64,000 nucleotides of DNA from Thermoplasmata archaeon (GCA_022750195.1 JAKIWE010000001.1:1157933-1221932); one strand, 5' to 3'; positions 18,201 to 27,938 are shown, numbered from the stretch's first letter. Numbers and translations are program-made. Notes: a model not told the origin generated them from the sequence alone.

Positions 18201-19658
18201 CTACGAGCGGATCGGCGCGGTGTAGCCCGGCGGGAGGTGGAAGGTCTCGGGGCCGCCGAACGGGTCCGGACGGGCGGCCGACTTCTCGCCCCGCAGTCCG
18301 CACAGGTAGGCGTCGATCGCCTCGGCCGCTTTGCTCGCGGTCCCCATCGCGTAGACGACCGAGCGTCCCCCCGCGGCGAACACGCCCGGGATCGCGGTCG
18401 CGTAGCCGGTCCCCTTTCCTTCCGGCCAGCCCTGGGAGGTCAGCTTGAGGTCGAGCTCCGCACCGAAGCCGCGCAGGTCGGCCCTCTGTCCGACCGCGAC
18501 CACGACGGTGTCGCACTCGAGGGTCTGTTCCGACCCCGGGACCGGGACCGGGGTGCGGCGCCCCCCGGCGTCGGGGGGCCCGAGCTCCATGCTCTGGACA
18601 ACCAGCCCCGCGACGTGGCCGTTCCCGACGATCTTGAGAGGAGCCTTCTGGAAGACGAACTTGATCCCTTCCGACTCGGCGCCGTGGATCTCCTCAGGGT
18701 CGGCGGGCATCTCCTCGCGGCCCCGACGATAGACCAGGGTGACCTCTCCGCCCTTCGAGAGACGGAGCGAGCTCCGGACCGCATCCATGGCGACGTCCCC
18801 GCCGCCGACGACCACGATCTTGTGGCCTAGGGTCACCGGCTGGCCCTGGTTGATCTTGTGCAGCAGCTGAAGCGCCGGCACCACGCCGGGCAGCTCCTCA
18901 CCGGGAACGTTCAGGGTCCGGTGCTCCGAGGTCCCGATCGAGAGGAAGACGGCCTGGTAGCCTTGCTCGAGAAGCTTCTGGGGGGGAAACTCGGGACCGA
19001 CCTTCCGGTCGACCTCGAACGTGACGTCCAGGTCTCGGAACCGGCGCTTGTCCTCCTGGACGTCGGCGTCGGTCATCCGGTACGCGGGGATCGTCTGCAT
19101 GAGGCCTCCGACGAGCTTCTCCTGCTCGAAGACCGTCACTCCGTACCCGCGGATCCCGAGCTCCCAGGCCGCCTGGAGGCCGGCGGGGCCGCCCCCGACG
19201 ACCGCGATGCGCTGGCCCTTCGGGGTGGACGGTACGTACGCGATCTCCTTCGTGCCGTAGTCGAGCGCGGCACGCTTCAGGTGGCGGATCGCGATCGGAA
19301 CGCCCTTCTTCTTCACGACGCAGGCGTCCTCGCAGTAGTGGTAGCAGACCTTGCAGAGGGAGGTCGCGAGCGGGTTGTCCTTGATCGTCACCCGCGCAGC
19401 TCCGTCCCAGTCGCCGACGGCGATGAGCTGGATGTACTCGCGGCAATCCTGCGTGATCGGGCACGCCTCGACGCACCAGGGGCGACGGCAAGCGATGCAC
19501 CGCTTCGCCTCGAGGATCGCGTCCTCCTTGGAGTAGGCGTGAAGGACTTCCCGGAAATCGACCACCCGAGCGGCGACCGGCTCTTCCTCGATCGAGACCC
19601 GGACCGGGTTCAATTTGGGCGGCGTGACACGTGCAGGAGCGGGCGCAGCCTCCGCCAT
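18201..19658 (-). CDS. gltD: GltD-like NAD(P)-dependent flavin/iron-sulfur oxidoreductase
   Basis: It resembles the small subunit of glutamate synthase and related electron-bifurcating partners. The N-terminal Fe-S region has CIACRRPWCVEACPITQDC and SLCKVCYHYCEDACVVKKKG. The FAD motif RIAVVGGGPAGLQAAWELG and the second dinucleotide motif KIVVVGGGDVAMDAVRSSLR follow, with GVFAAGGRSVVYAMGTASKA near the end. ATG 19658 gives 485 residues; a longer frame to 19766 lacks conserved sequence and would run through the promoter. No GltB-type large subunit is nearby, so its acceptor is unknown. It is divergent from srp54, and a TATA-like TTCTTATC lies about 34 bases upstream. Confidence 0.85.
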   Translation of the reverse strand: MAEAAPAPARVTPPKLNPVRVSIEEEPVAARVVDFREVLHAYSKEDAILEAKRCIACRRPWCVEACPITQDCREYIQLIAVGDWDGAARVTIKDNPLATSLCKVCYHYCEDACVVKKKGVPIAIRHLKRAALDYGTKEIAYVPSTPKGQRIAVVGGGPAGLQAAWELGIRGYGVTVFEQEKLVGGLMQTIPAYRMTDADVQEDKRRFRDLDVTFEVDRKVGPEFPPQKLLEQGYQAVFLSIGTSEHRTLNVPGEELPGVVPALQLLHKINQGQPVTLGHKIVVVGGGDVAMDAVRSSLRLSKGGEVTLVYRRGREEMPADPEEIHGAESEGIKFVFQKAPLKIVGNGHVAGLVVQSMELGPPDAGGRRTPVPVPGSEQTLECDTVVVAVGQRADLRGFGAELDLKLTSQGWPEGKGTGYATAIPGVFAAGGRSVVYAMGTASKAAEAIDAYLCGLRGEKSAARPDPFGGPETFHLPPGYTAPIRS

Positions 19659-19764
19659 GGTCCTCGGTGTCCGAAGAACCGGTCCAACCCGATAAGAACG
19701 TTGCGCGACCGTGCGCCGCAGTCGCACGCGCGGCCGGTATTCCGTCGCTGCCGGGCGGTGCCCC

Positions 19765-19774
19765 AAGGATAAGA
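19765..19774 (+). promoter_or_regulatory. Probable TATA-like element of srp54
   Basis: AAGGATAAGA lies about 41 bases before the ATG at 19811, in the gap shared with the divergent GltD-like gene. GAAGGT just before the ATG could be a Shine-Dalgarno. This is a weak call based on AT content and spacing. Confidence 0.35.
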
Positions 19775-19810
19775 GGACGGTCCCTTCCGGGTACGTAGCG
19801 AAGGTCGGCC

Positions 19811-21148
19811 ATGGTCCTGGACGCGCTCGGAAAATCGCTGCGGGGGGTCCTGCAGAAGATCGCCCGGGGCTCCACCGTCGACGCCGCCCTTCTCGACGAG
19901 GTGAGCCGCGACATCCAGCGCGCGTTGCTCCAAGCCGACGTCAACGTCCAGCTCGCGATCGAGCTCACCCAACGCGTCCGCACCCGCGCCCGCGACGAAA
20001 AGCCCCCCGCGGGCGCCAACGTCCGCGACTTCCTCGTTCGCATCATCTACGAGGAGATCCGTCGGATCCTCGGCAAGGACCGGGTCTTCGACCTCAAGCC
20101 GAGGAAGATCCTGCTCGCGGGACTGTTCGGCCAGGGGAAGACCACGACCGCGGGGAAGCTCGCCCGCTTCTACCAGAAGAAGGGGATCCGCGTCGGCCTG
20201 GTCGCGGCCGACGTCCACCGTCCCGCCGCCATCGACCAGCTCGAGCAGGTCGCGAAGAAGGTCGGCTGCGAGTTCTATGCGAACCGGGCGGAGAAGCGGG
20301 CCGAGGTGATCGTCGCCGAGGCGCTGAAGGCCTTCCCGCCCCACTTCACCGTCCTCGTCGATACGGCGGGCCGCTCCGGCATCGACCCGGAGCTTATCGC
20401 GGAGCTCAAGCGCGTTCGCGCGGCGCTCACGCCCGACGAGGTGTTGCTCGTCCTCGACGCAGCGATGGGCCAGAGCGCGGGACGCAGCGCCAAGGCGTTC
20501 CACGACGCGGTCGGACTCACCGGCGTGATCCTCACGAAGCTCGACGGTTCGGCGAAAGGCGGCGGCGCCCTCTCGGCGGTCGCGACGAGCGGCGCCCCGA
20601 TCGTGTTCATCGGCGTAGGGGAGCACATGGACGACATCGAGCGGTTCGACCCGACCCGGTTCGTCTCCCGGCTCCTTGGGATGGGCGACATCCAGACGCT
20701 GCTCGAGCGGTTCGACGAGCTCGCCGACAAGGAAGAGGCGGAGAAGGCGGCCGAACACCTGATGACCGGGCGCTTCACGCTCAAGGACATGCGCACCCAG
20801 ATCGACTCTCTCGGGCAGATGGGTTCGTTCTCCAAGCTGCTCTCGCTCTTCCCCGGTTTTGGAGGCGCGAAGATCGACGAGGGCCAGCTCGGGGCCACCC
20901 AGGAGCGCCTCAAACGGTTCCGCTCGATCCTGGATTCGATCAACCCGGAGGAGCTCGAGAACCCGCATCTGATCAAGGGCGACCGCATTCACCGCATCGC
21001 TCGAGGCAGCGGGCAGAAGCCCCAGGAGGTCCGGGCCTTGCTGAAGTACTACGACACCACCCGCAAGGCGGCGCACGGGATCGCCTCCAACCGCCGACTC
21101 AGGCGTCAGCTCGAACGGCAGTTCTCCGCCGGGGGGCCGCCGGCGTGA
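19811..21148 (+). CDS. srp54: Signal recognition particle 54 kDa protein
   Basis: GTPase of the signal recognition particle; it binds signal sequences and 7S RNA and delivers ribosomes to FtsY. The N domain (1-90) is followed by the G domain: ILLAGLFGQGKTTTAGKLAR (G1, with GQGKTTT where GSGKTTT is commoner), LVAADVHRPAAIDQL, VLVDTAGRSGID (G3) and VILTKLDGSAKGGGALSA (G4). The methionine-containing M domain runs from about 300 (GMGDIQTLLERFDE, GSFSKLLSLFPGFG). It has 445 residues, the normal archaeal length. The genes for the DUF1616-like protein and pth2 follow closely. Confidence 0.97.
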   Translation: MVLDALGKSLRGVLQKIARGSTVDAALLDEVSRDIQRALLQADVNVQLAIELTQRVRTRARDEKPPAGANVRDFLVRIIYEEIRRILGKDRVFDLKPRKILLAGLFGQGKTTTAGKLARFYQKKGIRVGLVAADVHRPAAIDQLEQVAKKVGCEFYANRAEKRAEVIVAEALKAFPPHFTVLVDTAGRSGIDPELIAELKRVRAALTPDEVLLVLDAAMGQSAGRSAKAFHDAVGLTGVILTKLDGSAKGGGALSAVATSGAPIVFIGVGEHMDDIERFDPTRFVSRLLGMGDIQTLLERFDELADKEEAEKAAEHLMTGRFTLKDMRTQIDSLGQMGSFSKLLSLFPGFGGAKIDEGQLGATQERLKRFRSILDSINPEELENPHLIKGDRIHRIARGSGQKPQEVRALLKYYDTTRKAAHGIASNRRLRRQLERQFSAGGPPA

Positions 21149-21161
21149 CGCAGGGAACGGT

Positions 21162-21701
21162 GTGACGGTCTCGATCCCGCTCGCCGTTCTCGGCGGCTTG
21201 CTCGTGTTCGCGCTCCCAGGCTACGCCGTGACGAAGGCCGTCTTCCCCGAGTGGCGGTTGCGGGGCCCGAACGCCCTGCTGACGGCGGTCGAGCTCGCGA
21301 CGCTCAGCTTCGTCCTGAGCGTTGTGCTCAGCGTGCTCGTGGGCTTCGTGCTGCTGAACACCGCACCCGCTGGATTCCAGGCGAACTGGACGGACCCGCG
21401 GCTCGAAGCCGCTCTCGGAGCGATCACAGCTCTCGGTCTGACCGGTGCGGTGGCCCGAGGGGGATTCGCTCGCGTGGCGCCCTCTGCCCCCCTACTCGAA
21501 GAGGATCAAGGCGCGACGGGAGGTTGGGAGGCCGTCCGCCGACTCGATCGACTTGTGCGAGAGGAGCGGGGGCTCCGCCGATCTCTGGTCGCCGCGCCGC
21601 CAGGTTCCGAGGAGGAACGCGAGCTCCGCTCACGGATCGAACGCGTACGGGCCGAGGCGGCGTCGGTCCGAACGAGCCGGGAGGCGGAGCTTGCGGGATA
21701 G
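21162..21701 (+). CDS. DUF1616-like membrane protein with C-terminal coiled coil
   Basis: 179 residues from GTG 21162, 13 bases after srp54. The N-terminal half has two to three hydrophobic segments (IPLAVLGGLLVFALPGYAVT; LATLSFVLSVVLSVLVGFVL; a weak one near 85-100) with the GYAVTKAVFPE turn seen in archaeal DUF1616-type proteins. The C-terminal half is a charged, helical, probably cytoplasmic coiled coil (VRRLDRLVREERGLRRSL). The function is unknown. Linkage with srp54 and pth2 suggests a translation or membrane-targeting neighbourhood only. Confidence 0.65.
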   Translation: MTVSIPLAVLGGLLVFALPGYAVTKAVFPEWRLRGPNALLTAVELATLSFVLSVVLSVLVGFVLLNTAPAGFQANWTDPRLEAALGAITALGLTGAVARGGFARVAPSAPLLEEDQGATGGWEAVRRLDRLVREERGLRRSLVAAPPGSEEERELRSRIERVRAEAASVRTSREAELAG

Positions 21702-21723
21702 GAACTCGGCGGACGAGGTCAAG

Positions 21724-22065
21724 ATGGTCCTCGTGCTCCGCCTTGAACTGGGGCTCTCCCCGGGGAAGGCGGCGGTCCAGGTCGCCCACGCTGCCGTCAT
21801 GCTCGCGGAGTCGGCGCGCGACCGGCGGGGCGAGGTCTACTCGGAGTGGCTGCGGGCCGGGCAAAAGAAGATCGTCGTCACGGCACGGACCATGGAGGAC
21901 CTGCAAGAGCTCGCGAGGCAGGCTCGAGCGCGAAAGCTTCCGTCGGTCTTGGTGCAGGACGCAGGGCTCACCGAAGTGGCCCCCGGGACGGTCACCGTGC
22001 TCGGCATCGGTCCCGGCCCCGCTCGCGAGATCGACCCCATTACGGGGAGCCTGCCGCTCTACTGA
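21724..22065 (+). CDS. pth2: Peptidyl-tRNA hydrolase, archaeal type
   Basis: Releases stalled peptidyl-tRNAs. At 113 residues it is the standard Pth2 size. It begins MVLVLRLELGLSPGKAAVQV and continues AHAAVMLAESA. Later blocks are QKKIVVTARTMEDLQELARQ, LVQDAGLTEVAPGTVTVLGI and the C-terminal GPGPAREIDPITGSLPLY. ATG 21724 starts at the first conserved strand; the longer upstream reading frame is out of register with any family sequence. It is the last gene of the srp54 group. Confidence 0.95.
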   Translation: MVLVLRLELGLSPGKAAVQVAHAAVMLAESARDRRGEVYSEWLRAGQKKIVVTARTMEDLQELARQARARKLPSVLVQDAGLTEVAPGTVTVLGIGPGPAREIDPITGSLPLY

Positions 22066-22147
22066 AGGGTCGGTTCACGCGGCCCCTTCCGGGTCCTTGA
22101 CCCCCTTGGGCGAGGCGCGGAATCGGCGCGCGGTTTCGAGGTGAATT

Positions 22148-22168
22148 CGATAAATACATAAATAGCCC
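22148..22168 (+). promoter_or_regulatory. AT-rich double TATA region before the peptide transporter operon
   Basis: Two overlapping TATA-like boxes (CGATAAATAC and CATAAATAGC) lie about 55-65 bases before the first permease start. This AT-rich island stands out from its surroundings and probably drives the five-gene transporter operon. A 5' leader of about 30 bases would follow. Confidence 0.6.
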
Positions 22169-22216
22169 CATCCGAATCGGCCGAATGCGGGACGCCGACC
22201 CGCCGGGTATGCTCCG

Positions 22217-23407
22217 ATGAAGATGTCAGTGTACATCATTCGGCGAGCGCTGCTGCTCATCCCGGTCATCATCGGGGTGATGACCATCACCTTCCTGATC
22301 ATCCAGGCGATCCCGGTCAACGAACGGGTCTCCTCCTACTACCTCTGCAGCGGACACGGAGGTACCTCGCCCTGCACGCCGACCGTCCCCTGCTCCCAGG
22401 GGAGCACCCAATTATGCCCGAACCCCGCCTACACGGCGGCGGTTCACCAGCTCGGCTACGACCAACCGATCTTCCTCCAATGGGCGACCTACATCTACCA
22501 CAGTCTCACGTTGAACTGGGGGTACACGGGTTCGCAGAGCGAGGCGTCCCACTACTTCGCGCTCGCCGGTCAGACCCCGGTCTCCACCGTCCTCTCCTAC
22601 TTCCTCCCCTACACCCTTGAGCTCGCGGCGGTTTCGCTGTTCTTGATCCTGCTGTTGGCGATCCCCTTGGGCAACTACTCGGCGGTCTACCGGAACCGGC
22701 CGATCGACCAGAGCGCCCGGGTGTTGTCGTTCTCCGGTTTCGCGCTGCCGGGCTTCCTCCTCGCCACGCTGGCTCTGACCGCTGCTACGGTCCTATCGGG
22801 GGGATTCGGGCAGGTGTGCAACGGCACCTCCACCCCCTACGCGGAGTGGCACGGTTCCTGGCCGGATCTCGGGTGTATCCCCGGCGGGAAGTATCCGTCC
22901 TGGATGGGCCCGTACCTTCAGACCTCCCCGACCGGATTCCCGACGGTCGACGCGTTGCTCCACCAGAACTGGTACCTCGCTTGGGAGTCGTTCAAACGCC
23001 TGCTCGTCCCCGCGCTCGTGATCACCTTTGGCGGCATCGCGGCGATCCTTCGGTTCGTGCGCAACAGCATGCTCGAGGTGATGAACCTCGATTTCGTCCG
23101 TACGGCGCGCGCCAAGGGCGTGGCCGAGCGCCAGGTGATCAGCCGTCACGCCGGGCGCAACTCGATGAACGTGACGGTGACGGTCCTGGGACTCACCTTC
23201 GCGGGGTTCATCGGCGGCTTCCCTATCATCGAGGATATCTTCGGCCTTCGGGGGATCGGGCTCGTGCTCGTCTACTCGATCCAGCCTCAGTTCGACTACG
23301 GGCTGATCTTCGGTACCACGCTCCTGTTCACCATCATCGTCGTCATCGCGAACATCCTGGTCGACATCCTCTACGCCTATCTGGACCCGAGGGTCCGGTT
23401 GGGGTGA
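22217..23407 (+). CDS. dppB: Oligopeptide/dipeptide ABC transporter permease (DppB type)
   Basis: Inner permease of a family-5 peptide importer. The first span is IIRRALLLIPVIIGVMTITF with the usual R-R-L-L start. The EAA loop region is LDFVRTARAKGVAERQVISR, followed by GGFPIIEDIFGLRGIGLVLV and the C-terminal DILYAYLDPRVRLG. At 396 residues it is about 60 longer than typical DppB (about 330). The extra length lies in two external loops with several cysteines (near residues 35-60 and about 195-235) that may be disulfide-bonded outside the cell (inference). The partner permease starts six bases downstream. Confidence 0.93.
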   Translation: MKMSVYIIRRALLLIPVIIGVMTITFLIIQAIPVNERVSSYYLCSGHGGTSPCTPTVPCSQGSTQLCPNPAYTAAVHQLGYDQPIFLQWATYIYHSLTLNWGYTGSQSEASHYFALAGQTPVSTVLSYFLPYTLELAAVSLFLILLLAIPLGNYSAVYRNRPIDQSARVLSFSGFALPGFLLATLALTAATVLSGGFGQVCNGTSTPYAEWHGSWPDLGCIPGGKYPSWMGPYLQTSPTGFPTVDALLHQNWYLAWESFKRLLVPALVITFGGIAAILRFVRNSMLEVMNLDFVRTARAKGVAERQVISRHAGRNSMNVTVTVLGLTFAGFIGGFPIIEDIFGLRGIGLVLVYSIQPQFDYGLIFGTTLLFTIIVVIANILVDILYAYLDPRVRLG

Positions 23408-23413
23408 GCTAGG

Positions 23414-24571
23414 ATGGCGACGGCCAAGCCCGACCTCCCAACGTCGATCCTGCGCCGACGCGGCGGGGCGCCGCGGCACCCGAGCCCCCGCATCGCCCAG
23501 ATGCAGCGGACGTTCTACTTCCTGCGGAAGAACACGCTCGCCATGATCGGGCTCGGCATCCTCCTGTTCTTCATTTTCGTCGCTGGGTACTCCTTTTTCT
23601 ACTCGGCCCCCGCCACGCACCTCGACCTCTACTGCGGGACCTTCGGGGGCAACCCGGGCCAATCCGGATGCATCCAGGTGTGTACGAGCCCGCCGAACGT
23701 CGCCCCGACCTGCGGCCCGGTTGCCTATCCGGTCGACCCCCTGAACCCCTCGCTGTTGCCCCCAACACTCAATCTCGCCCACCTCACGGGCGGGCCTCTG
23801 CCTCTCGGGTCGCTCACGACCTCCCCGGGAAACAGCTACTTTTACAACATCTACGCAGGGCTGATCAAAGGCGCCCCCTGGTCGCTGGGGATCTCCGCGA
23901 GCATCGTCGGGGCCGGGGCCGGGGTGGGCCTGCTGCTCGGGGCCTTGGCCGGGTTCAAGGGTGGGCTATGGGACGAGTTCATCATGCGAATTACCGACAT
24001 CTTCCTCTCCATTCCCGGCCTCTTGCTCGTCATCGTACTCCTCTCCGTCCTGAACAATTCCATTCGGATCTTGGTCAACGGCACCAATTACGGATCGATC
24101 GTCGTCCTGCTCGTCGCCTTCATCGTCACCTGGTGGCCGATCTATACGCGGATCGTCCGTGGGCAGGTCCTCGTCACCCGGGAGCAGAAGTACATCGAAG
24201 CGGCCCGCGCGAGCGGTGCTAAATCCGGCCGCATCCTCGTCAAGCACATCATCCCGAACAGCATGTACCCGGTGTTCGTTCAGATGTCCCTGGACGTCGG
24301 GACGATTCCGCTGAGCATCGGGGCGATCGTCTTTCTGGGCTTCCACATCTACCCCAGCCAGTACTTCCCGGAGTGGGGGGCCATGTCGGCGCTCTCTGTC
24401 ATACCTATCCCGGGGCTCCTCACCCTGTGCCAGAGCGCCCAGGCCGCCTGCCAGTTCTTCCCCTGGTGGCAGCTGTTCTTCCCCGGGGTGACGCTGTTCA
24501 TGTTCGCGATCTCGGTGAACTTCCTCTCCGACGGACTCCGCGACGCGCTCGACCCGAGGTTGCGGAGGTGA
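23414..24571 (+). CDS. dppC: Oligopeptide/dipeptide ABC transporter permease (DppC type)
   Basis: Second permease. A basic cytoplasmic N-terminus (about 45 residues) precedes the first span NTLAMIGLGILLFFIFVAG. A long external loop with paired cysteines follows (about 70-120), then the BPD_transp_1 domain with SIPGLLLVIVLLSVLNN, the EAA motif QKYIEAARASGAKSGRILVK, HIIPNSMYPVFVQMSLDVGT and the terminal DGLRDALDPRLRR. At 385 residues it is larger than the usual ~300 because of external insertions, mirroring its partner. It is part of the operon with the two ATPase genes. Confidence 0.93.
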   Translation: MATAKPDLPTSILRRRGGAPRHPSPRIAQMQRTFYFLRKNTLAMIGLGILLFFIFVAGYSFFYSAPATHLDLYCGTFGGNPGQSGCIQVCTSPPNVAPTCGPVAYPVDPLNPSLLPPTLNLAHLTGGPLPLGSLTTSPGNSYFYNIYAGLIKGAPWSLGISASIVGAGAGVGLLLGALAGFKGGLWDEFIMRITDIFLSIPGLLLVIVLLSVLNNSIRILVNGTNYGSIVVLLVAFIVTWWPIYTRIVRGQVLVTREQKYIEAARASGAKSGRILVKHIIPNSMYPVFVQMSLDVGTIPLSIGAIVFLGFHIYPSQYFPEWGAMSALSVIPIPGLLTLCQSAQAACQFFPWWQLFFPGVTLFMFAISVNFLSDGLRDALDPRLRR

Positions 24572-24649
24572 GGCCTGACCGCAGCGGCTAGCCTGCCGTC
24601 ATCGACCTCCTCCACGAACGCGCCGGCCGTCGCCGCCCGCCCCGCGGTC

Positions 24650-26278
24650 GTGCCGGTCCCGGCCGCCGACGCCGCGCCTCGTCCCCCCGGCGACGTCGTC
24701 CTCGACATCCGCAACCTGCGGACGTACTTCTTCACGTACGACGGGGTCGTCAAAGCGCTCGACGGGGTCACGTTCAACATCCGCCGGGGCGAAACGATCG
24801 GGCTCGTCGGCGAGACCGGCTGCGGCAAGAGCGTGACCGCGTTCTCGGTCACGAAGCTCATCCCCGACCCCCCGGGCCGGATCATGGACGGGACGATCCT
24901 GTTCAAGGGGGCGAACCTCCTTTGGGGGCTCGACCGGGAAGCGAAGTTCAAGACCCTCAAGAAAGGCGGTCGGGTGAAGGTCGTCCGCCGGTTCCGGCGG
25001 ATCCGACAAAGCCAGGCCAGGATGATGGCCGTCCGCGGCGGCGGGATCTCGATGATCTTCCAAGAGCCGACCTCCGCGATGAACCCGATCTTCTCGATTT
25101 CCGAGCAGATCTCGGAGGCGCTGCTCCTGCACCGGGGGGAGATGGTCATCGACGGGCTTCTCTCCGCCTCGGCCGGGCGGCACGGTCGGGGCGAAAAGGC
25201 CGATGGCGTTCGGCGCGACCGGACGGAGCGGGCCTCCGAAGAAGGCCTCTCCTCCGACCGGATCGACGTGGCGGTCGATGAGCTGCTCAAGGTCGCTCGT
25301 CAGAACGATCAGGAAGCTCTCCGGGTCGCCGCCCAGAAGCTCGCCGAGGTCACCGGTCTTCCGTCGATCGGCACCCAGTCGTTCTACGCCGTTCGAGGCG
25401 GATGGGCCGACCCGGAGAGCCGGCTGCCGGAGGTCCGCAAGGCGTTGCGCCGCCTCAACATGTCGCCCCTCCAGCGGCGGTTCCTGCTGCGCGAGCGCGC
25501 CCTTCGCGACCTCAACCAGGAGCTCAAGAACGCCTACATGCGCGAGATGCGCCAGGGCAAGGCGGAGCTGCTCGCCCGTCGCCGCATCTCCGCGAGGAGG
25601 CTGTCGCTCCGCCTCCGCACGTTCTACTTTGGGCTCTGGGGCGTCCGGGGATTCGTCCGGCGTCCGCTGAAGCTGGAGACGTTCTGGCAGTCGGTCCGGC
25701 TACTCGAGGGTGTCCGCATCGCCAACCCCGTCCAGGTCGCCCGCGGCTACCCGCACGAGCTCTCCGGAGGGATGCTCCAGCGGGTGATGATCGCTATGGC
25801 CCTCTCCTCCGACCCGGAGCTCCTGATCGCCGATGAGCCGACGACCGCGCTCGACGTGACGATCCAGGCCCAGATCCTCGAACTGATGCGCAACCTCAAG
25901 GAACGGGTCGGGACCGCCATCCTGCTCATCACCCACGACCTGGGGGTCATCGCCGAGGTCGCCGACCGGGTGGCGGTGATGTACGCGGGCAATATCGTCG
26001 AGATCGCCCCCGTCAAGGACCTCTACCTCCGCCCCCTCCACCCGTACGCCCAGGGGCTGCTCGCCTCCATCCCACGGATGGACGACCCGAGCAAGTCGCT
26101 GGAGTCGATCCCGGGTTCCGTACCCAACCTCATTTATCCCCCCTCGGGTTGCCGCTTCCATCCCCGCTGTCCCCACGCGATGCCGGTCTGCAAGGAGGCT
26201 CGGCCTCCCATGACGGTGGAGGGAGAAGGCCACCAGGTGGCCTGCTACCTCTACCACGGACCGGTCGCGAAGGGCTAG
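24650..26278 (+). CDS. dppD: Peptide ABC transporter ATPase (DppD type) with a large internal insertion
   Basis: ATP-binding subunit. Walker A is [19 protein letters not shown] (residues about 50-65), the Q-loop is [19 protein letters not shown] (about 137), the signature is [20 protein letters not shown] (about 370) and Walker B is [20 protein letters not shown]. The family-5 C-terminal cap with [16 protein letters not shown] is present. At 542 residues it is about 200 longer than usual. Most of the excess sits between the Q-loop and the signature (residues about 165-350), a highly charged helical stretch, and a smaller basic insert precedes the Q-loop. The only standard start after the permease stop is GTG 24650, leaving a 78-base gap; CTG codons further upstream cannot be excluded. 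Confidence 0.9.
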   Translation: MPVPAADAAPRPPGDVVLDIRNLRTYFFTYDGVVKALDGVTFNIRRGETIGLVGETGCGKSVTAFSVTKLIPDPPGRIMDGTILFKGANLLWGLDREAKFKTLKKGGRVKVVRRFRRIRQSQARMMAVRGGGISMIFQEPTSAMNPIFSISEQISEALLLHRGEMVIDGLLSASAGRHGRGEKADGVRRDRTERASEEGLSSDRIDVAVDELLKVARQNDQEALRVAAQKLAEVTGLPSIGTQSFYAVRGGWADPESRLPEVRKALRRLNMSPLQRRFLLRERALRDLNQELKNAYMREMRQGKAELLARRRISARRLSLRLRTFYFGLWGVRGFVRRPLKLETFWQSVRLLEGVRIANPVQVARGYPHELSGGMLQRVMIAMALSSDPELLIADEPTTALDVTIQAQILELMRNLKERVGTAILLITHDLGVIAEVADRVAVMYAGNIVEIAPVKDLYLRPLHPYAQGLLASIPRMDDPSKSLESIPGSVPNLIYPPSGCRFHPRCPHAMPVCKEARPPMTVEGEGHQVACYLYHGPVAKG

Positions 26279-26299
26279 GGGCCACGGGAGACCGGACGT

Positions 26300-27493
26300 A
26301 TGGACAACGGCCACGACTCCGTACTGCTCTCCGTCCGCAATCTCCGAAAATACTTCCCGATCCGCGGGGGCGTCTTTTCGACGCACATCGGCGACGTCCG
26401 GGCGGTCGATGGGGTCTCCTTCGACGTACACGAGGGCGAGACCGTCGGCCTGGTCGGCGAGTCCGGCTGCGGGAAGACCACGGTCGGCCGCCTGCTCCTC
26501 CGTCTGATCGAACCGTCCTCGGGCCACACCTTCTATAAGCCGACCCCCGAGATCCACGCCCGTCTGGAGAGCCTCTACAGCACGCTCGGGGCCGCCTACG
26601 CGGGGGAGGAGGACGGCGCCGACCTCCCCGGTAACGCCGCCTCGCTGCTGAAGGAGCTCGACGACATCGCCCGACAGTACTCGATCTACCGGATGAGCGG
26701 CCGGCGGCTCCAGAAGCTCCGCGGCAAACTGCAGATCGTCTTCCAGGACCCGTTCTCCTCGCTGAGCCCGCGGATGCTCGTGCGGGACATCGTCGCCGAG
26801 CCGCTCGCCATTCACCGCCTCGGTACGGCGAAGTCGCGGTACCAGCGCGTCGCCGAGCTGATGCAGGCGGTCGGGCTCAACCCCGAGCACCTCTGGAGGT
26901 TCCCCCACGAGTTCTCGGGGGGGCAGCGCCAGCGCATCGGGATCGCCCGCGCCCTCGCGCTACGACCGGACTTCATCGTGCTCGACGAGCCGACGAGCGC
27001 GCTCGACGTCTCGGTCCAGGCCCAGATCCTGAACATCCTCAAGCGGCTCCAAGCCGACCAGAACCTCGCCTACCTGTTCATCTCCCACCACCTCTCGGTC
27101 GTACGCGCGGTTTCCAAGCGCGTCGTTGTGATGTACCTCGGAAAGGTCGTGGAAAGGGCCCAGACCGAGGAGCTGTTCTCCCGGCCGCTCCATCCGTACA
27201 CCCAGGCGCTCCTCTCCGCCATCCCGATCCCCGACCCGCAGCTCCACCGGGAGAGGATCGTCCTCCGCGGGGACGTGCCCAGCCCGGCGGCCCCGCCCCC
27301 GGGGTGCCGGTTCCACACCCGATGCCCGGCGGTAATGCCGATCTGCTCGAAGGTCGAGCCACCGTTGATCCCTATCCGCCCCGACCACTTCGTGGCCTGC
27401 CACCTTTACCCGCCCCCGGAAGGTATCCCTGGGGTTCCGTCGACCGGACACTCGTCGGTCTCCGACCGACCGGCCGCCAGCTCGGCGGCCTGA
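26300..27493 (+). CDS. dppF: Peptide ABC transporter ATPase (DppF type)
   Basis: Second ATPase. Walker A is [18 protein letters not shown], the Q-loop [20 protein letters not shown], the signature [20 protein letters not shown] and Walker [21 protein letters not shown]. The C-terminal cap is [20 protein letters not shown]. It has 397 residues against about 330 for the family. An insert of about 50 residues between Walker A and the Q-loop (about 75-135) includes [20 protein letters not shown]. It starts 22 bases after the first ATPase gene. Confidence 0.94.
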   Translation: MDNGHDSVLLSVRNLRKYFPIRGGVFSTHIGDVRAVDGVSFDVHEGETVGLVGESGCGKTTVGRLLLRLIEPSSGHTFYKPTPEIHARLESLYSTLGAAYAGEEDGADLPGNAASLLKELDDIARQYSIYRMSGRRLQKLRGKLQIVFQDPFSSLSPRMLVRDIVAEPLAIHRLGTAKSRYQRVAELMQAVGLNPEHLWRFPHEFSGGQRQRIGIARALALRPDFIVLDEPTSALDVSVQAQILNILKRLQADQNLAYLFISHHLSVVRAVSKRVVVMYLGKVVERAQTEELFSRPLHPYTQALLSAIPIPDPQLHRERIVLRGDVPSPAAPPPGCRFHTRCPAVMPICSKVEPPLIPIRPDHFVACHLYPPPEGIPGVPSTGHSSVSDRPAASSAA

Positions 27494-27518
27494 CGGACCG
27501 GCGCCCGCCCGTCGAACC

Positions 27519-27938
27519 ATGGCACCCCTCCTCCTCCGAAGGGTCGTTCCCCCGCTCGATGACGAGACCCGCCAAGCGGCGATCTCGGACCCCGGCCCCA
27601 GCTGGCGGGAGTGGTTCTACTTCGACTTCGCTCGCGCCTGGATGGCGCTGCTGTTCTTCGTCGTCGACACGTGGGTGATCGCGATCTTCCTTCGCCCCCT
27701 CGACCTCTACGCGATGGTGCCCTCGTTGATCGGGGCGGTCTACGCCGAGGTCCTGGCGTACCGGTATCTGTGGGCGCGCCCCCACCGTGACCGATCGCTG
27801 CCCAGCGGCGAGCCGTTCAAGCCCACGTGGCTGACCCCGGTGCGATGGGGCCGGTGGACCCCGGAAGCCTGGCGCGTCCGCGCCGGCCTTGATCCTCAGC
27901 CTGGTCGGACCGGCCCCGACCCTCGAGAGTTCCTGTAA
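27519..27938 (+). CDS. Small membrane protein of the peptide transporter operon
   Basis: 139 residues from ATG 27519, 26 bases after the second ATPase gene. One clear hydrophobic segment (WMALLFFVVDTWVIAIFL) and a second weaker one (VPSLIGAVYAEVLAYRYLWA) flank a short loop; the C-terminus is Trp/Pro-rich and polar. I do not recognise the family. The tight spacing suggests an accessory role in the transporter (inference). Confidence 0.6.
   Translation: MAPLLLRRVVPPLDDETRQAAISDPGPSWREWFYFDFARAWMALLFFVVDTWVIAIFLRPLDLYAMVPSLIGAVYAEVLAYRYLWARPHRDRSLPSGEPFKPTWLTPVRWGRWTPEAWRVRAGLDPQPGRTGPDPREFL

Noticed and set aside
15586..18516. Minus-strand open frame of 976 codons over sedolisin 1
   Set aside because: Same strand but different frame from the clear S53 gene; no recognisable motif, Arg-rich.
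19711..21165. 484-codon plus frame over srp54
   Set aside because: Frame-shifted shadow of SRP54; Arg/Pro-rich with no domain.
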